DNA of 64,000 nt from Amylostereum areolatum. Its lineage: Eukaryota > Basidiomycota > Agaricomycetes > Russulales > Stereaceae. The notes under the pieces are model-generated. The model ran no database searches. It saw only the letters and a list, made by a program, of their open reading frames with translations, and was not told the DNA's origin. Positions within the stretch are counted from its first letter, which is position 1. Every line of letters begins with the position of its first letter. Shown in pieces: positions 46,138 to 57,379 of the stretch. A program made the position numbers and the translations under genes. Location: NCBI GenBank assembly GCA_012932865.1, contig SAXG01000010.1:868001-932000 (forward strand), written 5' to 3'.

Positions 46138-47406
46138 ATTTCATTGACAAACTGCCCCAGACGTTCTACGAGTCCTCGCGTCGCCGGTTTGAGTAGAACG
46201 TCTGGAACCGAGACTACGACCGACCTTGAGTTTATTTCCATCAAACCGCATCGAGAGGGGACGCCGAGGGCGGTGCTTACCGATGCGAATGACGTTTTGA
46301 CTTGTCCGGATACAAGTAAAGTATACACTCTACAGCGCGTTCGAAACCTTGATCGTGATTATAGATTCCTCGACGTACAGCGCGTTCGAAACCTTGATCG
46401 TGATTATAGATTCCTCGACGAAACGCCGGCCGGGTACTGTACCCCTGGTATCGATTGTGCGTGTGGGCTTACCTCTTTACAATATATCAGTACGATGATA
46501 CATGTTTAGTTGCGCGGTTGTCCGCATCACGCGCTGACGCGTACACCAGGCTGCAGTGGTCATTGATTGCTGCTATGGAGGGGGATGTGATCCCGTTCGT
46601 GATCGCCCGGCCGTGGACACTGGATGGTGTTTTGAACCTTACGAACGTTGTCCGGACAGAGTAGAGCGACGGTGTTGCGGTGTGGCCTCGGCAGCCTGGG
46701 ATTGTAAGTTGACCGTGTGGGACCGCGCGTGCGGGTCAGCACCGTCGTGGACAGTCAGCCTTGCGTCGTCGCCGTCGCGGTCCGGGTAGGAGTAGACTTG
46801 GATGGTAATGGGTGCGACTCTTGCAAGTAGCCCGTACATAGATTGCATAGTGAGAAGGAACTGGAGAAACATAAGATCGGCGAGATCTGGTTCCGCTCAG
46901 CCCGGATCTTCCCACCGAGGCCCACGTGGCATCTCCGCTCCTTCCATCCGCGCACAAGTCCCAAGTGCCTCCTCCTCCCTCCTCCTCTTCCTCCTCCGTC
47001 TGCATCTTCCGGTCCATATCACAGCACACCCCCTCGCTCCACCTCCAAATTCAAGCGTCGGAATTCTCCGTTCCGCTCACCTTCCGAGCGTAAAACTTCC
47101 AGGATGCGACGGGGCACAGGACCGAGTCAAGCTCGGAAACACTGCAGTCATCTTGATCCCACGCCGCCTCCCTCTCCCAGCCTTCTGCGCGAGCGCCCGT
47201 TTCCGTTTCCGTTTCCCTCGAATCAATGGATTGGCATCACGCCCGTCGCGGGCCCGTCGCGCGCTCGTTCTAATTGAAGATTTCAGAATAAGGACTCGGA
47301 TGGGCGAGGGCGATGCGAGGGGCGATGCGCCTCCCCCCTCGACCCGACCCGTTCGTGAGTCGACGTGACGCCTCGACAACGCGCGCGCGTACTTGCGTGC
47401 TGTACA
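46138..47406. other. Gene-poor region with a tandem duplication
   Basis: Apart from the 45-base duplication at 46331-46420, no coding or RNA gene is recognised. The part after 46900 is pyrimidine-rich and belongs to the promoter of the candidate small gene at 47543. Confidence 0.4.
46331..46420. repeat. 45-base perfect tandem duplication
   Basis: Two adjacent identical 45-base units (46331-46375 and 46376-46420), each beginning TACAGCGCGTTCGAAACC. The unit is a multiple of three and stop-free in one + frame, but there is no sign that it is translated. Confidence 0.85.
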
Positions 47407-47413
47407 TATATAA
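47407..47413 (+). promoter_or_regulatory. TATA box of the 43-residue protein gene
   Basis: TATATAA about 130 bases upstream of the ATG at 47543, followed by a CT-rich leader of the kind found before well-expressed fungal genes. Confidence 0.5.
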
Positions 47414-47542
47414 GCTCGCCAGGAGCCATCGACATCTCTCCATCCCTCCCCCGTCGCCGCACTCGCCCACCCCATCGCTACCCGCGGCTCATTTCCTGAA
47501 CACCTCTCCCTCCTCTTCGCTTTCTTCCGCACCCCACACGCC

Positions 47543-47674
47543 ATGCCCCAGTCCACCGCCACCTCCCAGTCCACCAAGGGCGGGTCCAGGCCGTATCCCC
47601 CGCCCGCGACGTCCGCCCCGTCCCAGGCCACGATCGCCGCGAGCGCGAGCGCATACGGCGCCGTCTTCTTTTGA
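47543..47674 (+). CDS. Candidate 43-residue Ser/Ala/Pro-rich protein
   Basis: The frame begins MPQSTATSQSTKGGSRPYPP and ends in SASAYGAVFF before TGA 47672-47674. The start context is CACGCCATGCCC. It is preceded by a TATA box and a long pyrimidine-rich leader and followed by more pyrimidine-rich, non-coding sequence. There is no signal peptide or domain. The promoter layout is the main argument for a real gene; the peptide itself matches nothing I know. Confidence 0.35.
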   Translation: MPQSTATSQSTKGGSRPYPPPATSAPSQATIAASASAYGAVFF

Positions 47675-50635
47675 ACGGCAAGCCGGCCAGCCATCCGGCC
47701 GTCCTTCGTGCTGCCCCCTATCTCGGCCCACCCCCACCCAGCCCCAACCGCATCCACCCTACGTCCTCCCCAGCCGCATCCACCCCACGTCCTCCCAGCC
47801 CCGGTCTCCCCACCCGGCCCTCCCCACCGTCATTCAACCCGATTCAGCCCAGTCATGGTCGCGCGCGGGGACCGTCCATCGCCTGATTTCCCACATCGCC
47901 GTCGACGTGACGCCCGCCGTCGGGAGCGCGTCCTGCGCACTGCGCAGAGCCGTCGCACGCGCGTCTTTCGCTCCCTCCATGGATCTTCTGCCTACGTATT
48001 CGTTCTAATGTGGCCGTCGCCCCTCCCCCTCCGCCCCTTACCTTACCTTACCTTGCCCGATCCTATCCGTCCTGTCTAGCTTACTTATCTGCGCCCCCAC
48101 GAAGGAATGCTCTCGCCCGCTGTGTATCGTACCTTATCTCGTCTCGGTCGCATATTGCCTCTCCACGCTTCATTTCGTTCCCATCGTCTGTTTTGTTTTG
48201 TCTTTGTCCCACTCCCACTGTAGTAGAACCCCCCTCCCCCCCTTCCCTGCCCTTCCATCATCGCATTTTTATAGCCATACTTATCCTAATTCGCAACCCC
48301 CCCCCAAATACATACGTCCCCGAGCATCAGTTTCACCCCGCGCATACTTACTTATCACTGTCCACACCCCCTGTAATCCATCCATCCCTCCACTGCACGT
48401 TCCTCCCCAGAAAACCATCCAAACACCCGCGCAATCTCCATCCCCACCCTCAGCCGCCTCCGTCGCATTCTCGAGCTTGGCTAGGTCAGGGACGGAAGAC
48501 TACGTACGTACGCCTTCGATTTCGCGCTCGGCGCCACCGAGTCACCGACGCGCGCGCAGATCCCCCTCGTTCTTCTCCCTCGAACACACTGACTATGTAC
48601 AGTCCGCACCCCCCTCTCCGCCTGATGAAGCATAAGTAACGCATCCCCTCCCCCCGCGCTCCCGTCATCCCAAACCCAAAACCCCGAACGATTGAATGGA
48701 CGAACCCTCGTCCATGGCGCCCCGCACCCGCGCCGCAATATTGCTCCCGGAATACCCCCTCATACTGTATGATATCGACAGGCCTCAGGACCCGTCACGG
48801 CAACACCCCCCCCCCCCCCCCCCCTTCCCTTCTCTTCCCCTCCTCGATTCAATTTCCCATGCCGCGTCCGCCGCGCAGCCGTCAGGAGCGTCCGCGAGCG
48901 TTCCACGGAGCCGGGGCGTCGACGCGGATCGTGCCGATGGTACAGCTCACGTCGGAGGGGGCCTGCCGCTTGTGCGTGTGTGAGGGGATCAGGCGTCCGC
49001 ACGTCCGCACGTACGTACGTGCCAACGTCGACGCGTAGTAAGTATCCGTACGTCTGCGCGGGGGCGTCCATCACGGTTGGGGCTACACGCACGCACCCGT
49101 TCGCTGTCAGGGTGTCTATCATCTCACGGTGTCGGGCGAGTGCGGTCGATTCGGGCTCTGTGGAGAGGGGGAAAGGGCGGGGATGCCGAGGACTGGCGGG
49201 ACTCCGCGGGTGACCGTACGCAGAACAGACCGGTTGTTCTGAGCATAAGCGAGGAAGCGACGGCAGCGTCCGACACGCGAGATCGGACGCGCTCGCTGTA
49301 GTCTGTCAGCCCGGTGGAGTCCGTGGTCATTGGAGCAGAAATGGAGGGGCGCAGAGGCATTTTGGATAGGGTTGGTGAGTTGTGTATACTTATGGAAAGG
49401 TGACGGTACCGGTGACGGAACTTGGAACGGCAGCTGCGCTGCCAGCGTCGCCCGCTCCCGCTCCCGTTGGGATTCGACAGCTCGAGTCGGCTGCAGCTGG
49501 GGGGAGCATGGTCCGGCTTTGAGCGCGGAGGGCATCACCGCGGGCAGCGGGGACGAGTTGGATGCTGGCGAGGTCGTCTCGGGAGCGCTACGCCAATGAG
49601 TCGGTCTGGACCGGCGTGGGTATGGATGGATGAACGCGAGCGGACGTGGACAACTGTGCGGGGAGGGGGGGAGGGGGGCAGGACTCCGCGCCCTACCGTC
49701 CACGTCAGGAGCATGTCGTTTCGGCTACGAGAGGGCCTGGTCGATCCTGGAAAGAAAAGGCGTGGCGTACGGCTGGACTCGTACTCGGTCGTCGTGCGTG
49801 CTGCCGGGGCCCGCCCAGGTGTGCATGGGCCGCTCGTTTGTCGTGGATAGTACGATGATGTATGGCGGACTGTTGGCGCAGGCGGCGGCGATGTCAGCAC
49901 TTGTTTTATAGCTAGTACACCTGCTGGTGGGTGCGCTCTTCCGTGCCATCCCTGGTCCGGCGGAAGCGGCCTGTCCAAGGGTGAGCGTAGTGTGCTGAGG
50001 CGTTGAGGTGGCGAAGGCGTATATTGGCCGAGGAAGGTTTCCGGGGGGCGTGCTTGTGCTCTTCGGGGTGCTGATAGTTACCAGTACTCGTCTTCAATCC
50101 GCTCGCGGACAAGATCCTTCGTCGCCCATTTTCAGGGTGCAGATACCTGGATGTTTCAGTGGGCGGAAGGTGACTTTTGAGGAGAGTCTTGGTATGTTTG
50201 TGGGACCTGGGACCTGCGGGCAGTGAGGTTCTCGTGATTTATGTATCTGGAGGAAGCCTGAGGGAGATAATATTGTGGCGGACAGTGTCTGCCAGCATGC
50301 GATACAGTAGGCCGTATTTACATACCGCTCCGCGAGCCTGTTGGTTTAATTTGCGGTAGACTGGATGACATTTGAAGCTTGAAGTTCGTTCGACTCCGGA
50401 GTCCGAGAACGGACCTCTGGAGTGATCGCGACCAGCCGGGCCCATCGGCTCAAACCGGGGTTGAGGTATTTACTTCTGTTTACGTTACGTCAGCGACCGC
50501 GCCCGGGCTTCGTCGACGCCGTTCCCCTCGACGACGACCCACACTCTCTTTCTCCCGCCGAACACCGCACTGGCATCGACCACGACCACGCCGACTGCAA
50601 CCTTTTCTCACTGTCAATCAACGCAGGCGAAAGCC
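47675..50635. other. 3 kb without a recognisable gene
   Basis: The first kilobase is strongly CT-rich. A 19-base C run lies at 48806-48824. From 48900 to 50400 there are only short overlapping frames on both strands, none family-like. The last 250 bases are the upstream region of FZO1. Confidence 0.45.
48806..48824. repeat. Poly-C tract, 19 bases
   Basis: A second uninterrupted C run of the same length as the one at 43768-43786. Confidence 0.8.
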
Positions 50636-53259
50636 ATGTCTCAGTCTTACTTCCCCTCGGCTGGCAAGCAGGCCCCGCTCGTCGAAGAACCTGACAATAT
50701 TCCGCACCCCGAGTCGCAGCTCAAGGATGCTGAGCACAGCTACCTTGAGCACAAAGACAGGTACGTGTCTGCTATGCTAGAAGGTCGCCCCGCGTTTTCT
50801 GACCGCTGTGAAGACTGCTTCGCGCACTCGACTCGTCAAAAGCCATCCTCGGCGACCTGCGGGCGTTCAACAAAGACGCCTGGGTCGTACGGTACCCTCA
50901 GTTCCGCAACAAGTCCGAGCTCGCGCCTGAGGCAGCCTCCGAGCCATCTCCCCGCCGCCGTGGCGTACGCCGCTCCCTCTCCTTTGCCGACGAACCCGAG
51001 CGCGAGACCGACGTCGTCGTCGACTCGCTGTCGCGCTCCCAGACCGTGTCCAACCTGTCCGACGTACAGGAGGAACAAGCTTCGACGGGGGAAGGTGCAG
51101 ACGTCGATACGGACGGCGAGCGATTGATCCCCCCCTCCGATGCCTCGGACTTCCACGTCTTCCGCCTCGACCTCAAGCTCGGCGCCCACGGTCCCGCGGA
51201 GCTGGTATCCCAGCTCGAACGTTCGTCCATCGCGAACTTGTTGGACGAGCGCATGGCCGCGTCCATGCACCACGTCGACAGGCTCCGTGTTCGTGTCGAG
51301 GATACGTCTTCCAAGGTCCTCGTCACCGGCGATCTCAACGCGGGCAAGTCCACGTTGGTCAACGCGCTCATCCAGCGCGAGGTTATGCCCGTCGACCAGC
51401 AGCCGTGCACGACCGCCTTCTGCGAGGTGCACGATTCCGCCGAAAACGCGGGCGTCGAGGAGGTCCACGTCGTCAAGGACGGTGTCGCGTACGACGTCGC
51501 AGACGAGGCGACCTTTGACCGCGTTCCGCTTGCGGACCTTGAAGCGCTCGTGGCGGAGAACGAGTCGTCGGAGCGCGTGCTCAAGCTTTACCTCAAGGAC
51601 ACCCGCGCACCCAACCAGTCCCTGCTCAACAACGGGATCGCTGATATCTCCCTCATCGACGCCCCCGGCCTCAACCGCGATAGCATCAAGACCACGGCGT
51701 TGTTCGCAAGGCAGGAGGAGATCGACGTCGTCGTTTTCGTCGTCTCGGCCGAGAACCACTTCACGCTGTCCGCGCGCGAGTTTTTGTGGAACGCGAGCAA
51801 GGAGAAAGCCTACCTGTTCATCGTCGTGAACAAGTTCGAGCAGATCAAGAACAAGGAGAAGTGCAAGCGCCTCGTGCTCGAGCAGATCCAGGAGTTCAGC
51901 CCTCGGACGTTCGACGACGCGGAGGACCTGGTGCACTTTGTCGACTCCGCGCACGGCACGGATTCCGCTGCGTTCGAAAACATGGAGTCCGCGCTGCGCT
52001 CGTTCGTGCTCGTCAAGCGCGCCAAGTCCAAGTTGAACCCGGTCTCGAACTATCTCTCCCACCTGCTCACCGACGTTGACCTTCTCGTCGGCGCCAACGC
52101 CATCGTGGCGCAGAATGAGCTCTCCCGCGCGCTCGACGACCTCAACCGGGCTCGTCCCATCTTGGAGAAAATGAAGAGCTGCCGTGAGTTGCTTGAGGAT
52201 ACGCTCGAGGTCATCGAGGAGGAGGGCGCGCGCACCGCTGCGTCGGACACCAAACAGAGCCTCTTGGCTGCCCTCGAACAGGTCGGGCAAGGCTTGTCGG
52301 CCTCCGACGTGATCCAGATGCCATCCTACCCCGGATTCCTCAACATTTGGGACTATGCGCGCGACGTGCGCAAGGCGCTCCTCTCCAGTCTGGACGCCGT
52401 CGTCCTCGCCGCCGAAGATCACGCTCGTGTCGTCACTAGCGACGGCGTCACCAAGATCACGCAGCTGGGCGACGAGCACCTCCCGGAAGGCGTCGAGCGC
52501 AATCGTCGGGTGTTCATGCCCGAAGCGATGTTCTCCCCACGCGCAGCGAAAACCTCCCGCCGCAGGGGCCGTCGCTCGTCGATCGGCACCGCCATCGTGG
52601 CCGGGGGCACGCTCGGACTCGGAATCGGCCTCGCGCAGCGCAGCGAGCTGCTCGAGCCGACGTTCCTCGACCTGTTCGATGTCCACCACCAACTCTGGGC
52701 GCACTTCGGTCCCGAGAAGGACGACTGCGAGGAGGCCGGCCCGACCGCCCTCGGCGTCGTCTCTGTCGGTCTTGGCGCTCTCACCATGGTGGGCGGCCAG
52801 GCCGTTGGCGCGCGCGGCATCATCGAGGGTGTCGTACGGGTTTCCGACCTGCTGGGCAACGACAGCGCGCGCAAGTGGGCCGCGCCGGTCGTGGGCGCGT
52901 GCGTTGTCGGCGCCGTCGCGTATTTCATACTGGAACTTCCGAACACGATCCCGCGCACGGTCGGTCGGCGCATCCGGCGGTCGCTCACCAAGGCCGGGGA
53001 CGGACGGGACATTAACGAAGAATCGAGCTTTGTGGGCGCGCAGGCGACGCGGGTGTCGAGGGAGACGCGCAAGGTGCTGAGGCTGGCGTCGTGGGATCTG
53101 AAGGAGCGGTTCCGGGGCGCGATGGAGGAGAGCGGGAAGGAGGTGCAGGGCGCGGAGGAGATGGAGAGGAAGGCGGAGCGCGCGGTGGAGTGGTTCAAGG
53201 AGGTGAGGGCGAGAACCACCGGGGTGCGCGAGGAGGCGGGCTTGGTGCGACTCGCGTAG
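50636..53259 (+). CDS. FZO1: Mitofusin, mitochondrial outer-membrane fusion GTPase
   Basis: A dynamin-type GTPase that tethers and fuses mitochondrial outer membranes. Start MSQSYFPSAGKQAPLVEEPD. One intron, 50761-50813, joins EHKDR to LLRALDSSKAILGDLRAFNK. A single long exon follows, and the total is about 855 residues, the fungal Fzo1 size. The GTPase motifs are visible: P-loop GDLNAGKST (about residue 214), the switch-I region DQQPCTTAFCEV, DAPG (about 323) and NKFE (about 381). Heptad-rich helices follow (ELSRALDDLNRARPILEKMK). Two hydrophobic spans near residues 687 and 732 (ALGVVSVGLGALTMVGG and VVGACVVGAVAYFILEL) are separated by a short loop, as expected of the double-pass anchor. The C-terminal coiled coil is SWDLKERFRGAMEESGKEVQ. 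No frame problems. The long antisense open frame is a composition shadow. Confidence 0.95.
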
Positions 53260-54133
53260 GCGCGGGCGCGGTTTCGTTTTTTGTAGGTGATGCACGTTCA
53301 TCTCTTTGGCTGGTTTTCTGTTTCGTTCTCTTAGACTTGGGGCTTCCCCGTCCATGACGGCTTTTTTTTCATTCAAAATTCTTTTTAATCACCCCGCTTC
53401 ATCCTACTTACCTACGTTACCCGTGACCCCCTTCGCTTTCGCCAGGATGCATCGTGCGCAAGCACCGTGTGTTCGTTTGCTTTTGTTTCGGTTTACCTTA
53501 TGCGCTTTCATGTCCACATATGTTCCTTTACCCAGCAGACGTCCACGCCTGCCCACGCTCGTTGTGTTTGTGGTCTTTGCGGGGTGTACGATACGAAGCT
53601 GTACGAATGAATAATGAAATACATACGCAGGAGAAGAAGGAAGTACTACTAGTAGTACTACTTAGTAGTGTGTTCGAGGGGGGACAGCCACGTTTCCAAA
53701 TTTCGAAAATAGCTCGGCGACGGCCGAGGGCTTTTGTTGCGAGGCGGAGGCGCGCAGGCTCTTGATCTTCGTCCAACGTCGTCGTCGCTGTCCCCGCCGT
53801 CGTCCCCGCCGTCGTGCTCCTCCCGTCCTTTGTCTTCCTCACCTAGACCGGCAGGCTCCGCTGGTCTTGTCTAGACGCAGCAGCTCCCTCTGTACTTAAC
53901 GCAGAGCGACGCTCCTTCATTCTAGCCAAATCCCGCCCCGAGCCGACTCGACGTCGCGTCTCGCTCCCCAGACCTCCTTCTCAGGAAAAGGATATCCACT
54001 CTCCGTCTCCCCGTTGCGAGCAGCACCCCTCCCAGAAACTTCCCCTTCTGCCCTCTAGCTTCCATCTACTCTGCCACTCCCCCACCTTTTTTCCACACAT
54101 CGACGATCTTCTTGAACGAGAACAAAGCAAGAC
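53260..54133. other. Intergenic region between FZO1 and VTS1
   Basis: FZO1 3' flank and VTS1 promoter/leader. A perfect 18-base palindrome occurs at 53642-53659. The last 200 bases are CT-rich, typical of a fungal leader. Confidence 0.45.
53642..53659. repeat. Perfect 18-base palindrome
   Basis: AGTACTACTAGTAGTACT reads identically on both strands. It lies about 380 bases downstream of the FZO1 stop. It could extrude as a hairpin or be a dimeric binding site; no function is shown by the sequence. Confidence 0.7.
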
Positions 54134-56610
54134 ATGGCTTCACTCAGACCCCCGTCCAGCCCCAGCCCCGGTCCTCCCAACGGGAAGTCGGCCAACGCCC
54201 GCGCATCCATGGGCCCCGCCGCGCGCCCCTCCGCGGGCGCAGGTGGCTTTGGCCTCGCCTCGCCTCGCCCAGGAAATCCTTCTGCGGGGGGAAGACCCAC
54301 GAGCGAGCTGTTGCAAAGCGCGACTTTCCAGACGCCTGAGTGTGAGTGTTCACGCTGTTTCTCGTCTCCTCGCCGCGGGTGGCGAGCATCGGTTCCGGGA
54401 TGCTCTCGTCAGGGTGCAGATGTGGCAGGGCGGCGTTGGCGATGCGACGGGAAGGGGCTTGATGGGCGGTAATAGGCGCCCGTGCGCCCGTGTCGTCTGA
54501 CCCTTCCACGTTCTCCTTCGGTGTCATTCTCATTTTCCATTCGATTTCTGGCGCTGACGTTGTTTGTTCCCCCAGCGGATGCGATCGACCAGTGGTTCGA
54601 GAACTTGCACCACTATGAAGTGACCTTGGTGAGTTTCGGTTCGAGTTTCGGCTGGTGATCTGGGCAGGCGGACGATGGAATTGGCCGAATGGGTGAGGGG
54701 GAAGGCTTGAGATCACGTAGGGGCGCGTACACTGCCACCCAGATCATGATGCACCCTTCAGTTGTCGGATTGTTGTGTCGGTGATGTGGCTGCGATGCTG
54801 ATTTTCCCTGCAGGAAGAGATGGCTGCGGCCTCGCTCGACGTCAATTTCAAAGAGGAGCTCAGCGCCATCGAGCAATGTGAGTTGATGCTCCTCGCCACT
54901 CACGATGTTGCTGACACCCATCGTTGAACAGGGTTCAAGGTTCTTTCCGAGGCGGAGCGCACCGCCGCCCTCTACAGTCTCCTGCAGCATTCCACTCAAG
55001 TCCAGATCCGATTCTTCATCACTGTCCTGCAGCAGATGGCCCGGTCCGACCCCATGACCGCCCTGCTCAGTCCCGCCATGGGCGGATCGATGCAGAACCA
55101 GATGGAGGCCAAACTCCAGAGCATGAGCCTCAAGTCTCCCGCGCTCAAGTCCAACATGCCCGGCTCGCCTTCCGCGCGCACCTTTAGCGCCGGCGCGGCC
55201 GTCAACCGCCAGTCTCTTGCCGCGTTCGAGAATCAGGGCTCCTTCCTCTCGCCCGAGGCCGCCTCCAATATCGGGAGCTCCACCGAAGCCGCTGCGACCC
55301 TAGCCCAGCAGCGCGCCAAGCTGAAAGCGAACAACGCTGCCCACCGCATCTCGGCGCCGGCTCTCGCCTCTGCAGGCGCAGAAGGTCGCGGCGTGTGGGG
55401 CGGTTCCCTTGGTCAAGTGGCAGAGCGTTCGACTTCGCCTTCGCCCTCTCAGGAAATTACGATCGAAAACAAGTCTCGTCCCCAAAGCACGGACTTCACC
55501 GGCCTCGCCGCCAGCGCCGCCTTCCGTTCTCCTCGTCCCGCTCCCGAGGGCGAGGCGATGTCGCCCATGCCGGGCGACAGCTGGGCGAGCATGGTCAACA
55601 CGCCTCTCATGCCTATGTTCCAGAAGAACACGACCTCTGGACCGGCCATCGACGGGGCAACGTCCAAGCTTTCCGAATGGCAGGACGGTCGTGTTCCGCT
55701 CATGGCCGACGCTAAGCAGTTCCGTCGTAACTCCAAACTCATGAACGGCGACGGCGGCAGTGCGCACGGCAGCAGTGTTTACGACAACGATGGAAACCCC
55801 ATGTCCGGTCAGCAGCAACAGCAGCAGCAGCAACAGCAGCAGCAATATCAGCAACAGCAGCAGCAGCAGCAGCAGCAGAACCAAGGACAGCGCGGTGGTA
55901 TGCGCAACGGCAACAACCAGGGAGGAAACTGGAACGGCTCGCGGAGCCCCGCACCCTCGCACGGGTCGGGTCGATTTGGAGACGATAACGGATTGGCTGG
56001 TCTCGGGATGGGTGGCTTCAACCTCGGGATGGGTAGCCCTGGTCTCGGTATGGGTCTTCCCAGCGGCAACGGACTCATGCCCGGGCTCGCGGGCATGGGC
56101 CAGCTCAGTCCGTTCGGCATGAACATGGGCATGCTCAACATGGCCAACCTCAGCGCGATGGGCATCACGCCCGAGCAGCTGCTCGCGGCGCAGATGGCGG
56201 CCTCCGGGTTCACACAGCCCGGGCTGAGCCCGTTCATGGGCATGCAGCAGCAGCAACAGGCGGCGGCCATGAACCGCCAGATGAACCGCGGACCCGGCGG
56301 TCGTTCGCCCGGAGCCAAGTCGAACGTGTCGTCCTCGCGCGACAGCGGGAAGAAGGACGAGGAGGACGTGGACCCGGCGCTGTTGAGCGACGTGCCGGCG
56401 TGGCTGCGCTCGTTGCGGCTGCACAAGTACACGCCCAACTTTGAGAACGTCAAGTGGCAGGACATGGTGGCCATGGACGAGGCCGCGCTGGAGAGGCAGG
56501 GCGTCGCGGCCTTGGGGGCGAGACGCAAGATGCTCAAGACGTTCGAAATCGTGCGCAAGAAGATGGGCATCGAGGAACCGACGGGCGCAGCGTCGCCTGC
56601 GGCGGCTTGA
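54134..56610 (+). CDS. VTS1: SAM-domain RNA-binding protein, Vts1/Smaug type
   Basis: A post-transcriptional regulator that binds stem-loop elements in mRNA and recruits deadenylation factors. Start MASLRPPSSPSPGPPNGKSA. Three introns with GTGAGT donors join TFQTPE to SDAIDQWFENLHHYEVTL, then EEMAAASLDVNFKEELSAIE, then WFKVLSEAERTAALYSLLQH. This N-terminal helical part matches Vts1-like proteins. The middle is Ser/Gly/Met-rich with a Gln tract. The SAM domain is at the C-terminus, residues about 600-660 of some 667: DVPAWLRSLRLHKYTPNFEN, KWQDMVAMDEAALERQGVAA, LGARRKMLKTFEIVRKKMG. The basic LGARRKMLK segment is where SAM domains of this group contact RNA. Frames are consistent. A long antisense Leu-rich frame is the shadow of the Gln codons. 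Confidence 0.93.
55810..55878 (+). repeat. CAG/CAA tract encoding poly-Gln in VTS1
   Basis: Twenty-three codons, all Gln except one Tyr (TAT), with CAA interruptions that would slow expansion. Poly-Gln tracts are common in the disordered parts of fungal RNA-binding proteins and may aid condensation in P-bodies (inference). Confidence 0.9.
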
Positions 56611-57379
56611 ACGCCGACCCCGGACCACATCGCCAACATCTACCCCCCCCCAAATTCTTATATCACTCACTCGAAGGCCCCCGGGAATGTCGAAAGGAGC
56701 GTGTCTAGATGATCGTGCGCATTTGATGCGCGCGCGGTGACGCTCGACTTTTGGGTTTGCAAATTTGTCGCTGGCAGGAAGTTCGTGCGTCGCGCACGAA
56801 ACGAATTGGTTTCTCTTCGTTTCTTTTTCTTTGTTCTTTCTGTTTTTTTTCCGTCTCTCTCTCTCCTCGATATCTCCTCCGTGTCCATACATCCACCTGA
56901 CGTACTGTGTTTGGCGTGTTCGGATCGGCGATCCCTCGAGGCGTGGTTACAATATGTATTATATGGCTCGTGGCCTATGGACAGGTCTGGAGGCTACTGG
57001 GTTATCCATCTATGCAATTTATCTCTCTCACTCTCTTCGCGGGCGTGGGTCGTCTCCCTGGCGACACGGGTCGGGGTACTGTACAGTGCAGGTGTCCTTT
57101 TATTGGTTGTTCATGTAAGTTATGATAGCAAAGCAATCGGAAGGGGTCGAAGGATATGCGCGGCGAACAGAAGAGACATGAAAGTACAAGTCCACGGCAG
57201 GTAGCTGATAGATAGATAGGTAGATAATATGGTAGGGTGAAAGATAGAGAACAACAGAGAACAGAACTGAGTGGATAAGCCCTGGAGTATCGCATGCTCA
57301 CATCCCATCAGGTATACTTTCGTGAATCGTCACGCCTTTCACGAAAGGACATTTGGTGCCATGTGGAGCTGGAGACTCA
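56611..57379. other. Convergent 3' region
   Basis: Three-prime flanks of VTS1 (+) and the HeLo-like gene (-). T-rich runs near 56820-56860 fit 3' untranslated sequence. No gene is seen. Confidence 0.45.

Noticed and set aside
47313..48008. 231-codon plus-strand Pro/Arg/Ser frame
   Set aside because: Spans the TATA box and the leader of the small gene; composition-driven in CT-rich DNA.
50836..53376. 846-codon open frame antisense to FZO1
   Set aside because: Its translation is Arg/Val/Leu/His-rich with no domain and mirrors the codon bias of the real GTPase gene on the other strand.
55300..56892. 530-codon open frame antisense to VTS1 with a long Leu run
   Set aside because: The Leu run is the complement of the CAG/CAA tract; no other family features.
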